Source: Symsagittifera roscoffensis
Taxonomy: Eukaryota; Xenacoelomorpha; Acoela; Convolutidae
Direction: 5' to 3'
NCBI RefSeq assembly: GCF_963678635.1
Contig: NC_087063.1
Coordinates: forward strand, 30,146,599-30,206,598
DNA: 60,000 bases
A program made the position numbers and the translations under genes. The notes under the pieces are model-generated. The model did no database searches and was not told the DNA's origin. It saw only the letters and a list, made by a program, of their open reading frames with translations. This document shows positions 31,685-43,261 of this stretch, one piece after another (the first letter of the stretch is position 1; each line of letters opens with the position of its first letter).

Positions 31685-32009
31685 TACAAACTTCCGCCCC
31701 GACCACCTTCGTTTCCGACTTACACACCGTGCCTGCGCTTATTTGGTAGGGTGTCAACTACAGTTACATCCCACAGAAGTTGTCTACCAAAAACCCTTAG
31801 GTCGATTGGTCGCTTTTGATCTGACCTGTGTAAACGTCGTGGCTCCAAAAACAATTGCTTTATCAGGTCACTCAGTTTGCAATTTTCAGATAAGATGGGT
31901 CATACCATCAGTTTTTGCTCACATCTTTTCCGCAATCGCATCTAAGTTTTTCACAAATTTTTCAACTCAGGCGGAGTCCAATTGCATTTCTAAGCTGCTG
32001 ACAGTTTGA
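31685..32009 (-). pseudogene. Old coding relic with five or more in-frame TGA codons
   Basis: Read on the minus strand from 32009, one frame looks protein-like for about 105 codons (SSLEMQLDSA, VEKFVKNLDAIAEKM, AKTDGMTHLI, IVFGATTFTQVRSKATNRPK) but is cut by TGA at least five times and by TAG and TAA. Each stop could come from CGA (Arg) or CAA/CAG (Gln) by a C-to-T change. The helical first part and the Cys/Arg-rich end suggest a retrotransposon gag-like or host exon relic; no family is recognised. Confidence 0.35.
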
Positions 32010-32795
32010 CAATTTCAATCTTAAATTTTCACACAATATGACATTCAACCATTAAAATTCGAACTTAATCTGGTAAACTTTAGGCCCTTTTACATCAGTA
32101 GATTCCAGTTTCAAAGTTAATGGAGAAAATTTGTTATAAAAAAGAGGCTCCGCCCAGTTTTCCGGAGCTACTTCTCATTTTGCTGAACCAAACCAAAATT
32201 TTGTTGTTTTGTTAAGGCTAAAAAGCGGGTAAAGTTAGTAGGCGAACGCAAAAAACACCCCAGCTATCTTTTTTGGCTGCTGGAAGAATTGTTTGCAAAA
32301 ACTGGCTATCATTCTTTATCACAATTGTTACCTCAAAGAAAATAATTCTTACAAATCTATCTTAACTGCCAAAAAAACTCTGCAAAGAGCAAGGGCTTGT
32401 ACGAAAAAATTATGGAAATTTGGGCTTGTTAAGGCAGTTTGTCAGGATGTAGAAACCGTAATGTGCATCCAGATAATCAGATAATCTTTTTCAATTCAGC
32501 TTTTTTTTTCATTTAATTTTTCTTTGTGACAAGTTTCTCCCATCGGCGAGCCGAAGATCACAAATTCCTACTCGGATTTGATTTTAGTTTTTGAACAAGT
32601 TTAGTTTTTGAACATCTTTTAAAGTTGACCTATAATTGTATTTGTAATCGTATTTTTGTAGTGCACACTTTTGGTTGGTCCTAGAAAACATGTTTTTTAA
32701 GGTCTCGGAGCACTGTCTTATAATCGAAAGCTAACTTCCACCATTTCAAAACCGATCAATTAATTTGGATTCAAGCTTTTTTTAACCAACATAAT
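32010..32795. other. Stretch without a recognisable gene
   Basis: Contains a TTATAAAAAAG box beside a GGCTCCGCCC stretch (32132-32152), which could be an old promoter on either strand. Otherwise AT-rich without open frames of note. Confidence 0.35.
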
Positions 32796-32939
32796 GCAAG
32801 CATAATGAACTTGTAACATTCGCCCAGGCAGTTCAAAACAGCTAATAAAAAATTTGATTTTTTTGAGAAATGGCTAGCAACAAAATTTTATATCTGCTGT
32901 TTTTAATTTTCTCAGGTTATAGACCAAACTAAAACAAAC

Positions 32940-33110
32940 GTTTTCAACAATCTCTATACGGATTTGTCGTGGGAGGTTCTAGACCCAGCTGAAAACAACG
33001 TCAGGCTGCTGACATGAGGAAGACTTCACATCTGGAAGGAAATACACCAAAAAAAAAACGCGCGAGTAACTCAGGAGCGTGGAATTGACCCTTAAATTTT
33101 TATTACGAAC
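32940..33110 (+). pseudogene. 3' remnant of a Penelope-like element upstream of copy 2 (pseudo-LTR)
   Basis: One frame reads LSWEVLDPAENNVRLL, then LHIWKE and a short tail. This is the end of the GIY-YIG domain, comparable to the EALPIWEEKR end of the complete copy at 36420. Non-coding sequence after it (33240-33930) matches the 3' region after the complete copy (36650-37260), including the CAGGATCT..CTGAAAC and CTCTCTC pieces. A partial copy upstream of a full one in the same direction is the pseudo-LTR layout of Penelope-like elements. Confidence 0.65.
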
Positions 33111-33885
33111 TCAAATGATTGTATAAAACAAAAATTAAAAAAAATCAAGTTCGAAAAAAATCTGACATGTACCAAAAAGGAAAAATTACACAAATCCAAG
33201 GTAAAAATCTAATTTAAAATATTTAAAGCATTAAAAAGTCTCTCAGAAACATAAGTTAGATGATATAATCCTGATGTAATCAAGTTTGCAAAATTCTGAT
33301 TGGTTGATTTTTGTTGTTTTTCAGTACCATAATTTTTAGGGTTTTTTTTATTGTTGATCAATCTGTTATATTTTCGAATCTGATTAAGAACAACTGTGCA
33401 AACACGTTCTTAACTTACTTTTTTAACTCCTATCTTGAAATCTGAACTTTGTGAAAAACCTCAAGAAGTCCGTGCTAGTTTTTAAAGCATTGTTACCTCA
33501 ATAAAGAACCAGTACGAATTGTAAAGTGAAACGTACACAATTGTTCTTATTTTATATTTTTTCTCTATTCTATAGTATGTGTTTTTTAATTTGCTGTTTT
33601 TACCAAACATGTGTTAGCCTTTTGTGTCTCTCCTTTTCACTGTATTATGTTATAAGGTCAGAGTCAGAATGGTTAAGAATGTAGCAGCTAGTTTGCTGCA
33701 CCACATGTTGCAGGATCTAGAAACTGAGGAAAGGAAAGTTTATTCAACAAGTGACGACTAATCCTGGACTCTCTCTCTCAATCAGAATATAAGGAAGAGA
33801 GAGAAACCTTTCAATTTTTCTAGACAGTGTCCCTGCAGTCAAAAATAAAGTTTTGTGGTGTAGCACGACGTTATAAACCATTCAA

Positions 33886-34308
33886 TTAGGAGCCACAGAT
33901 CAAGCAACTATCGGCCCAGCGACTATGAAGGTATAATTTCCACCATTCATTTCTAAATAATTGAAAACGAGAAATGAGCCAACCAGAGCACTGGTGAACT
34001 GCAGGAGAAATGGCCTGCTCCATGTGAAATAAGCGCTGAGCTGGACGGGCATTTTGATATACCCTGAGCAAGTACTTCCTATCGCAGTAAAGCACGAGCC
34101 AGAAATGGTGAAGGGATATCTGCAGCTTCATCTAGATAATGCATTGTATTTCAAGTCACTCAAGCTGATAGTTGAGATCCCGGAAAACCTATCAGGACTG
34201 AATGGAAAGACAAGATCAGCAAAAAAACAGAACGTCACAGACAAGGAGGAAGGATTTAGCGAAGGGAAGGAGAGGGAGCAATTGGATGTCACTTCGTCAA
34301 ATTGTTAG
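33886..34308. other. Unassigned region with overlapping ORFs, present in both blocks
   Basis: A plus frame (34054-34308; contains YLQLHLDNALYFKSLKLIVE) and a minus frame (34131-33886) overlap. Both recur at 40728-41105 in the second block. The base composition is less AT-rich than nearby. It could be a 5' part of the Penelope-like element or a captured fragment; no family is recognised and no function is claimed. Confidence 0.25.
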
Positions 34309-34687
34309 TGTTGTTTTGTTTGTCCACTCCTTTGTGCCTCGTTAGGTTGGTTCCTCGTGGCCTGCAAATTGATGAACTCAACAAATGATAGAAGAGTAGA
34401 AGAGTAAATTTTCGCGAAAATTTACGAAATAAGAAGAATAAAAGAACTCACTCAGAGTTAAAGAAACCCACTACAACAAAACCAAATCACTCTCAGAAAA
34501 ACAAGATAGATAGTTAAAATAATAGTGTGACAGGTCAGTAAAAGATATATAGAGGGATTGATTTGACAGAATTTTCAACTTTTGGACCCGAACATCCCGG
34601 TTTGGAATAAATGCAATTATTTCATTATTTGGCTGATATGAGTATTTTTCTATACCAACTTAAAAATCAAAAGAAGCAGGGGAGCTG

Positions 34688-36460
34688 TTGTGTGGGGTTG
34701 AATTGGGAGTTGAAGCCTGTGTAAAGGAAATGACACAAACAACATCTGATAGAAGTGGGAAAAAGCTAGAATATATCTCAAAAACAACGCCGCTTTTTCA
34801 GCAGTACGATGCAATAAGGATGATGGGTTTTGTAAAAAGAAAAAATACCAACAGGAAGCCAAAATGCTAGAACGTATACAGTCAGACCAATTTGAAACAA
34901 TAAACAACACTGATGATTCGATTGTGTTAAAATTTTGGAAAAGTTTTAACAAAGAGCTGTTGACTATGAAAAAAGGCAAAGACATAAATGAAAATTTCTA
35001 CAACAAATTGAGGTCCACAGGTAGTCAACCGGCTTGTTTGTACAATTTAGCAAACGTACACAAAAAATTCATTCCCTTGCGCTTTGTTCTATCACTGCCT
35101 GGATGTTAATATGCGAAATTGACCAAATTTTTGGACAAACTTTTTGATGAAATTGATGGAGTGATATAGAAAAAAGCTCAAAAGAAGCACGCAAAATTAT
35201 TGAGAAGATTGAATTAGACTCTGATGAGAACATATTTCTTTAGATGTAAAAAGTTTGTACAATCGACATTGAACTCAGAAAACATTATGAGCAAGAGAAA
35301 CCCCCCGACATTGCAGGCAATACTATGAAGAGACTGCTAAACCTAGCTGTAGATCAAGTGCGATCTATATGCAATGATTTGTAGTATACAATCATACAAT
35401 CATGTGGTATACTTTAAATGCAATGAAAAATGTTATAAATAGATTTGGATTGGGAGCATCTCTTGCAGTTATACTGGCAACTATGTGGATGAAATAGAAC
35501 CAACCAGTTTTGAGGAAGGCGAGTCCCATGTTTTGCAAGCCCATGGAAAAAAAAATAGCATTTGTCAAAATAGGATAATCAAAATAGCAATAGCGAGTAT
35601 AAGAAAACAGCTACGTATAGGCAGAAAGGTGTTGATTGTGCAAACTGTGTAATTTGGCTCCATCAAAAATGTAGAAACTGGATATAAGAATAAAGCTAAT
35701 ACTGTTTGATGTTGCTCGTGAAGCCATGAGTTTGAACGAAAAAACCAACCATCCAAGGAAACAAAATTCTTTCTGCACGCTTCAAATCAATTTCATCTTA
35801 ATCTAATTTTTACCTTAGAAAAAATTCATGAGAAAGGCAACTTAGCGTTTTTTGACTTTTATGTTAATGTTGAGTTATGTATAAACGTATTTTGTGGATA
35901 GGATCAAATCCAACCGATAAAGGGACAATTTTTAATTGTAGCAGTTGCGCTCCATTATATTATCAGAAAAGTTTGAGTGAAGGCAGCTCATCGAATTTCA
36001 AGAAGTATTTCATCTTGGAATAAAATTGATGCGGCCATGAAAGTTAATGGATTGACAACGTATTCCCAGTATATTAGACTGATAAGGTTACCTCGCCCAT
36101 AAAGGTTGTGCAATACCGAGGCAAAGAAAATGAGAAAGTTGCAAATAATTTTGGCAACATAGTCAAGGCACCAATTGTCGAAAACCTGCCTGCCATCTTT
36201 AATGTCTTCCTTTTTGAGTGCACTAAAATCAAAATGGTTCACGAGGTTTCTTGTTGTGGATGTTACTCCAAATATGTTGGCCAAACAGAACCACTAGAAT
36301 TGACGAACACCAGAAAGAAGGTTCAACCGTTGTACAACATCAAAGGCAGTGTGGAATTGATGGCATGAGCGCGAGAAATGTTATAGAACAGCCTCATAAC
36401 AACGCCAAGCTACTGAATTTAGAAGCACTTCCCATCTGGGAGGAGAAACGATAGAAAAGA
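34688..36460 (+). mobile_element. Penelope-like retrotransposon copy 2, decayed
   Basis: N-terminal piece (34750-34860), RT core (SFNKELL, LRSTGSQPACLYNLANVHKK at about 35007-35068), further RT pieces in broken frames (ELDSDEN, VKSLYN, GASLAVILATMW), a PHD-like finger with intact CxxC (VDCANCVIWLHQKC, 35631-35675), RT C-terminal pieces (LIFTLEKIHEKGNLAFFDF) and GIY-YIG endonuclease. The stretch with the catalytic xVDD is missing between finger and C-terminal part, so this copy cannot be active. Same family as copy 1 at 25.6 kb but a different subfamily by eye. Confidence 0.82.
36108..36454 (+). pseudogene. GIY-YIG endonuclease of Penelope-like copy 2
   Basis: MQYRG followed by a region with an internal loss, then MVHEVSCCGCYSKYVGQT, where the core Tyr is kept, a frame change, then TTRIDEHQKEGSTVVQHQRQ and LNLEALPIWEEKR. 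The Cys pair before the core and the His/Glu in the DEHQK stretch fit Penelope-type GIY-YIG nucleases. Confidence 0.75.
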
Positions 36461-38520
36461 AACACTAGCAATGATTTCAAGAGCAGGGAATTGAGCCTTA
36501 AAATTAGTTTCGAAATCGGTTAAAACAAAACAAAACGAATGAAGTGTAAAATAAAAAACTGCCATGTTCCGAAATCTGAAATTGAACCAAATCGAAAAAT
36601 TAATTTTAAATGTAATAAGGTGAAGAAAAAAAATTAATAGAATGCCTCAGAAATTTAGGTTAGATGATATTATTATGATGTAATTTTGGCGCAAATTTCA
36701 AGCTTGCAAGCTTTTGATTGTTTGATTTTTATTATTTTGTCGAGCCAAAAGTCCTAACATATTCTTGTGAATGAGGATTTTTTCAAATAAATTTAAGCTT
36801 GATGATGCACTATGGAGCAATCACGGTCGTGATTTACATATTTTTCAATCCTTCTAATTTGTTATGTAAATTTTTTGAAACACTACCGTAGCGCTGAACA
36901 AGACTTAAATTTTTTTTCTTTTGCTGCTTATACCAAAACAGTTATTGCATTTTTGTCTCTCCTTTTTAATGTACTGTTTATAATGTCAGAGCTAGAATTG
37001 TTTTAATTGTAGCAGCGAGTTTGCAACACGACAGTTTGCAGGATCTGAAAACTGAAACAAGAAAGATTGTTCCAACAACCGTCACGACTATTCCCTGACT
37101 CTCTCTCAAGCTGAATACAAGCAAAAGGAAATCGAACTTGCAATTTTTACTAGACAAGGGCCCCCTGCAGTCAAAAGAAAACATTGCGGTATAGGACGAC
37201 CGTCATAAACAATTCACGGAAAGGCTACAGATGAATCAAATATTGGTGCGGCGACCCTACAGACATTTGTACATATCAGAAGACGAGAAGTGCCCAGTTT
37301 GATCGGACTTTGAAAAATTTTGTTTCGTTTGTGCCGCTTATGATTTTATTATTAATTAATGACAGTTTTTCACGGTCGGGTCTTTAAGGTATGGTTGTGA
37401 CTTTTGAATTATCATTGTTTTTTTTGGTAATTATGCTTCTGATTAATTATTTCTGGAAAATTTTCAATTCATTTCTGCATAACTTCACGGTTGTTTGTTT
37501 GTTTTTTGTTTCTGCGTTTGAGTTTACATCGCTATTTTTTGATTTTTTTTCTACCCGCTCTTTCTAAATTTGCAAAAATTTTTTTTTCTAATTTTGGTCA
37601 TTTTTAGTGTTTTTTTTGTAATTTTCTAAAATTTTACTCTCGAATTGTACGAAAGGTGTTTCTTGTTGGATTGGTGAATTCGATTGATCTTTCTTGAATT
37701 TGTTCAGCTGTTGGTGATTAACCGTGAGTTTGTTAGACTATTTTCTTCTAGGGGTCACTGCGTGATCTGGAACCAGATGTATTGGATTGAGACAATGAAT
37801 TCGGTTTTGCACGCTGTAGGCGCTTCTTTTTGGGCTTAAGTACTAACCAATCGATATCCCTAAACTTTCAATTAGGGTAGATGTTTTGTAGTGTTTGGGT
37901 TAGAGGATAGTGATTTTATATCAAGAGTCAGGTATATTTCGAAAGCAAGTAGATTTTAGGACAGTTCTTTCAGCTTGCAAAAAAGTTTTCTGTCTCCAAG
38001 TTGTTCCTATCATGGCTGGATCAAGAGTTAGGGGTTAAGTGAATCGTCTCCCAGTAAGTTTCCACGTTTACAAAATTTCTTGATAATTTTTTCGCGAATC
38101 CAAAATCAATTCTTGGTGATTTTATCAAAAAAGTCTTGGGTAATTTTGAAAAGGTTGGAGTGTGAATTCACTCTAGCGGGTCATAAGACACTTTCTAAAT
38201 AAAAACTTTACGATTTGTTTTTATTGTTGCTATAGTTAGCTTTTGGAATGCTAGGTTTATTACAGATTCTTTTCCTAAGAGATTTAAGAATTTTTTTCAT
38301 ATTCACTTGTAAAGTATAGGGTTCAAATGATGATCTCTTAACATTCATAGTATACTACTAATACGGCATTGAAGATTATTTCGAAAGCGTCAAAGCGTTT
38401 TGAAAGAACTGATTGCCTGCTAATTTCTTACAACGTTTTGCAAATTCTGTCTGCAATTCTTTGTTAGCGCTGCAAATTAATGAACTCCCGTTTTGTTTTG
38501 CGCTACTGATGGATCGGAAA

Positions 38521-39615
38521 ACCGGTATTGATTTTGAAGAAGGCATTGATTCCACCTGTGTTTTTGGTTGCAGCCAAAACCTAACATTTGGGAGAGTAGT
38601 TCTCAGGAAAAGTAAAAAAAAATTAAAAAAATAGGTCAAAAAATTCAATTGATTTTAACGAGGGGCATAATTTTTTGTGTATTAAAAATTTGCGTATAAT
38701 CGGAAAAAACGAACCCAAATACGCTAACAACAATCTATTCATTGAATTGAGTTCGGAACTCGAGATATGCCAGAATAGTTTTCGATAAGAGATAACAAAA
38801 CTAAGAAATGGGCAGAAAAACGAAAAACTGATTTTTCCAGGGCGATCCGTTTCTGTGTACAAAATTTTGCCAGTGGTCTTAGAGCTTTGCACCACTCAAT
38901 ATCACAATTGATTTCACACTATCAAATTTGAGAGGTAAGTTTCCAAAAAAGCCAAAGAGGTTCACATTACAGTCAAAAATCCAAAACTTGATTACTCCAA
39001 AGGCCATAAAAATGAATGTAGTCGCTTTTGCAGGGATTTTTTCGAAACCGTTTATTTCATTGAAAAAAAAACTCCGATGTGATACAGGTACAAACCGAGA
39101 AAATGAAAAAAAAATCTAAAATTTTTTTCAAGTTTTTCCTCTGAGATTTCCAAAACGAATAAAAAAGAAAGACCCAACAAAAAGATTAAAAAACTTACAA
39201 CAATCTTCAAATACGCAGAGGAGAAAAATAAGATTGTGTTTTCCTGAAACAAGCCAAAATAAGGTCATTAGGCCGGTAGAAAAAAACCCAAAAGAATTGG
39301 GTCGAGGAAGATGTTTTTGCGAAATTAAAAACAAACCAAGAAGAAGTACGAAGTCAAGGCAAGTAAATTTCTATTTTGTAATAAACAATCAAACCCAAAA
39401 AACAACATGAAAGAAGATTCTGCGCAGGTTTAAAAAAATATAGTTAAAAAAAAACACATGTTTTGGTCAGATTCGAAAGCAGGATTTTTGCTGTCCCGGA
39501 AATATTTGTTACCTGTAGGCTTTTCTAGCCTGAAAGACATTCTAAACCAAGCTTAAAGTGATTCCGTTAAGCAAGTTGATAACCCGAAAAAAAGTCTATA
39601 CTTCGGTTGGTAATA
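38521..39615. other. Unique spacer between the two duplication blocks
   Basis: AT-rich, no gene seen. It interrupts a satellite unit at its left edge (after GGATCGGAAAACCGGT). Several minus-strand frames of 60-90 codons are Phe/Leu-rich products of A-rich DNA. Confidence 0.45.
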
Positions 39616-39769
39616 GCAAGCATAATGAATTTGTAACATTCGCCCGGGCAGTTCAAAACAGATAATAAAAAATTTGATTTTTTTGAGAAATGGCTAGCAA
39701 CAAAATTTTATATCTGCTGTTTTTAATTTTCTCAAGTTATAGACCAAACTAAAACAAACGTTTTCAACA

Positions 39770-39925
39770 ATCTCTATACGGATTTGTCGTGGGAGGTTCT
39801 AGACCCAGCTGAAAAAACGTCACGCTGCTGACATGAGGAAGACTTCACATCTGGAAGGAAATACAACGAAAAAAAAACGCGCGAGTAATTCAGGAGCGTG
39901 GAATTGACCCTTAAATTTTTATTAC
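39770..39925 (+). pseudogene. 3' remnant of a Penelope-like element upstream of copy 3
   Basis: Counterpart of the remnant at 32940-33110 in the second duplication block, with a few base changes. Confidence 0.6.
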
Positions 39926-41484
39926 GAACTCAAAATTTCGAAAAAAAATCTGACATCTACCAAAAAGAAAAAATTACACAAATCCAAAGTAAAAATCAAA
40001 TTTAATGTAATTTAAGCATTAAAAAATCTCTCAGAAACATAAGTTAGATGATATAATCCGGATGTATTCAAGTTTGCAAAATTCTGATTGGTTGATTTTT
40101 GTTACTTTTCAGTACCATAAATTTTAGGGTTTATTTTTTTATTGTTGATCAATCTGTTATATTTTCGAATCTGATTAAGAACAACTGTGCAAACACGTTC
40201 TTAACTTACTTTTTTAACTCCTATCTTGAAATCTGAACTTTGTGAAAAGCCTCAAGAAGTCCGTGCTAGTTTTTAAAGTAGTGTTACCTCAATAAAGAAC
40301 CAGTACGAATTGTAAAGTGAAACGTACACAATTGTTCTTATTTTATATTTTTTCTCTATTCCATAGTATGTGTTTTTTAATTTTCTGTTTTTAACAAATA
40401 TGTGTTAGCCTTTTGTGTCTCTCCTTTTCACTGTATTATGTTATAAGGTCAGAGTCAGAATGGTTAAGAATGTAGCAGCTAGTTTGCTACACCAGATGTT
40501 GCAGGATCTAGAAACTGAGGAAAGGAAAGTTTATTCAACAAGTGACGACTAATCCTGGACTCTCTCTCTCTCTCTCAATCAGAATATAAGGAAGAGAGAG
40601 AAACCTTTCAATTTTTCTAGACAGTGTCCCTGCAGTCGAAAATAAAGTTTTGTGGTGTGGCACGACGTTATAAACCATTCAATTAGGAGCCACAGATCAA
40701 GCAACTATCGGCCCAGCGACTATGAAGTTATAATTTCCACCATTCATTTCTAAATATTTGAAAACGAGAAATGAGCCAACCAGAGCACTGGTGAACTGCA
40801 GGAGAAATGGCCTGCTCCATGTGAAATAAGCGCTGAGCTGGACGGGCATTTTGATAAACCCTGAGCAAGTACTTCCTATCGCAGTAAAGCACGAGACAGA
40901 AATGGTGAAGGGATATCTGCAGCTTCATCTAGATAATGCATTGTATTTCAAGTCACTCAAGCTGATTGTGGAAATCCCGGAAAACCTATCAGGACTGAAT
41001 GGAAAGACAAGATCAGCAAAAAAACAGACCGTCACAGACAAGGAGGAAGGATTTAGCGAAGGGAAGGAGAGGGAGCAATTGGATGTTACTTCGTCAAATT
41101 GTTGATGTTGTTTTGTTTGTCCACTCCTTTGTGCCTCGTTAGGTTGGTTCCTCGTGGCCTGCAAATTGATGAACTCAACAAATGATAGAAGAGTAGAAGA
41201 GTAAATTTTCGCGAAAATTTACGAAATAAGAAGAATAAGAGAACTCACTCACAGTTAAAGAAACCCACTACAACAAAACCAAATCACTCTCAGAAAAACA
41301 AGATAGATAGTTAAAATAATAGTGTGACAGGTCAGTAAAAGATATATAGAGGGATTGATTTGAGAGAATTTTCAATTTTTGGACCCGAACATCCCGGTTT
41401 GGAATAAATGCAATTATTTCATTATTTGGCTGATATGAGTATTTTTCTATACCAACTTAAAAATCAAAAGAAACAGGGGAGCTG

Positions 41485-43261
41485 TTGTGTGGGGTTGAAT
41501 TAGGAGTTGAAGCCTGTGTAAAGGAAATGACACAAACAACATCTGATAGAAGTGGGAAAAAGCTAGAATATATCTCAAAAACAACGCCGCTTTTTCAGCA
41601 GTACGATGCAATAAGGATGATGGGTTTTGTAAAAAGAAAAAATACCAACAGGAAGCCAAACTGCTAGAACGTATACAGTGAGACCAATTTGAAACAATAA
41701 ACAACACTGATGATTCGATTGTGTTAAAATTTTGGAAAAGTTTTAACAAAGAGCTGTTGACTATGAAAAAAGGCAAAGACATAAATGAAAATTTCTACAA
41801 CAACTTGAGGTCCACAGGTAGTCAACCGGCTTGTTTGTACAATTTAGCAAACGTACACAAAAAATTCATTCCCTTGCGCTTTGTTCTATCACTGCCTGGA
41901 TGTTAATATGCGAAATTGACCAAATTTTTGGACAAAATTTTTGATGAAATTGATGGAGTGATATAGAAAAAAGCTCGTAAGAAGTACGCAAAATTATTGA
42001 GAAGATTGAATTAGACTCCGATGAGAACATATTTTTTTTAGATGTAAAAAGTTTGTACAATCGACATTGAACTCAGAAAACATTATGAGCAAGAGAAACC
42101 CCCCGACATTGCACGCAATACTATGAAGAGACTGCTAAACCTAGCTGTAGATCAAGTGCGATCTATATGCAATGATTTGTAGTATACAATCATACAATCA
42201 TGTGGTATACTTTAAATGCAATGAAAATTGTTAAAATAAATTTGGATTGGGAGCATCTCTTGCAGTTATACTGGCAACTATGTGGATGAAATAGAACCAA
42301 CCAGTTTTGAGGAAGAGGAGTCCCATGTTTTGCAAGCCCATGGAAGATCAAAATAGCATTTGTCAAAATAGGAAAATCAAAATAGCAATAGCGAATGTAA
42401 GAAAACAGCTACGTATGGGCAGAAAGGTGTTGATTGTGCAAACTGTGTAAATTGGCTCCATCAAAAATGTAGAAACTGGATATAAGAATATAGCTAATAC
42501 TGTTTGATGTTGCTCGTCAAGCCATGAGTTTGAACAAAAAAACCAACCATCCAAGGAAACAAAATTCTTTCTGCACGCTTCAAATCAATTTAATCTTAAT
42601 CTAATTTTTACCTTAGAAAAAATTCATGAGAAGAAAGGCAATTTAGCGTTTTTTGACCTTTATGTTAATGTTGACTTATGTATAAACGTATTTTGTGGAT
42701 AGAATCAACTCCAACCGATAAAGGGACAATTCTTAATTGTAGCAGTTGCGCTCCTTTATATTATCAGAAAAGTTTGAGTGAAGGCAGCTCATCGAATTTC
42801 AAGAAGTATTTCAACTTGGAATAAAATTGATGCGGCCATGAAAATTAATGGATTGACAACGTATTCCCAGTATATTGGACTGATAAGATTACCTCGCCCA
42901 TAAAGGTTGTGCAATACCGAGGCAAAGAAAATGAGAAAGTTGCAAACAATTTTGGCAACATAGTCAAGGCACCAATTGTCGAAAACCTGCCTGCCATCTT
43001 TAATGTCTTCCTTTTTGAGTGCGCTAAAATCAAAATGGTTCACGAGGTTTCTTGTTGTGGATGTCACTCCAAATATGTTCGCCAAACAGAACCACTAGAA
43101 TTGACGAACACCAGAAAGAAGGTTCAACCGTTGTACAACATCAAAGGCAGTGTGGAATTGATGGCAAGAGCGCGAGAAATGTTATAGAACAGCCTCATAA
43201 CAACGCCAAGCTACTGAATTTAGAAGCACTCCACATCTGGGAGGAGAAACGATAGAAAAGA
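41485..43261 (+). mobile_element. Penelope-like retrotransposon copy 3 (duplicate of copy 2)
   Basis: Lies in the second duplication block at an offset of about 6.80 kb from copy 2 and shares its frame breaks and its missing xVDD stretch, so it arose by duplication of the block and not by a new insertion. Differences include a changed Lys codon (AAC for AAA near 41660) and loss of the start of the second RT frame. Confidence 0.85.
42909..43255 (+). pseudogene. GIY-YIG endonuclease of Penelope-like copy 3
   Basis: Counterpart of 36108-36454. Here the core reads KYVRQT, with Gly changed to Arg, so it has decayed further than copy 2. Confidence 0.75.

Larger units (their letters stand above)
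32796..38520 (+). repeat. Segmental duplication block, copy 1 (5.7 kb)
   Basis: This block recurs from 39616 to 45385 with scattered substitutions and small indels, in the same order and strand. It contains a GIY-YIG 3' remnant (32940-33110), a non-coding terminal repeat region, a Penelope-like element (34688-36460), its 3' UTR, and at the right about 0.9 kb of the 1.3 kb satellite unit (from about 37640). Copy 1 lacks about 60 bases present in copy 2 near 45130-45190, probably a deletion between short repeats. Confidence 0.9.

Noticed and set aside
31685-32009. A coding region using TGA as a sense codon
   Set aside because: The lipase and laminin genes of the same DNA use the standard code, and this frame also has TAG and TAA. 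Decay explains it better.
31743-32009. Plus-strand ORF of 88 codons as a gene
   Set aside because: The opposite strand shows a more protein-like, though stop-ridden, frame, and the plus frame has no recognisable feature.
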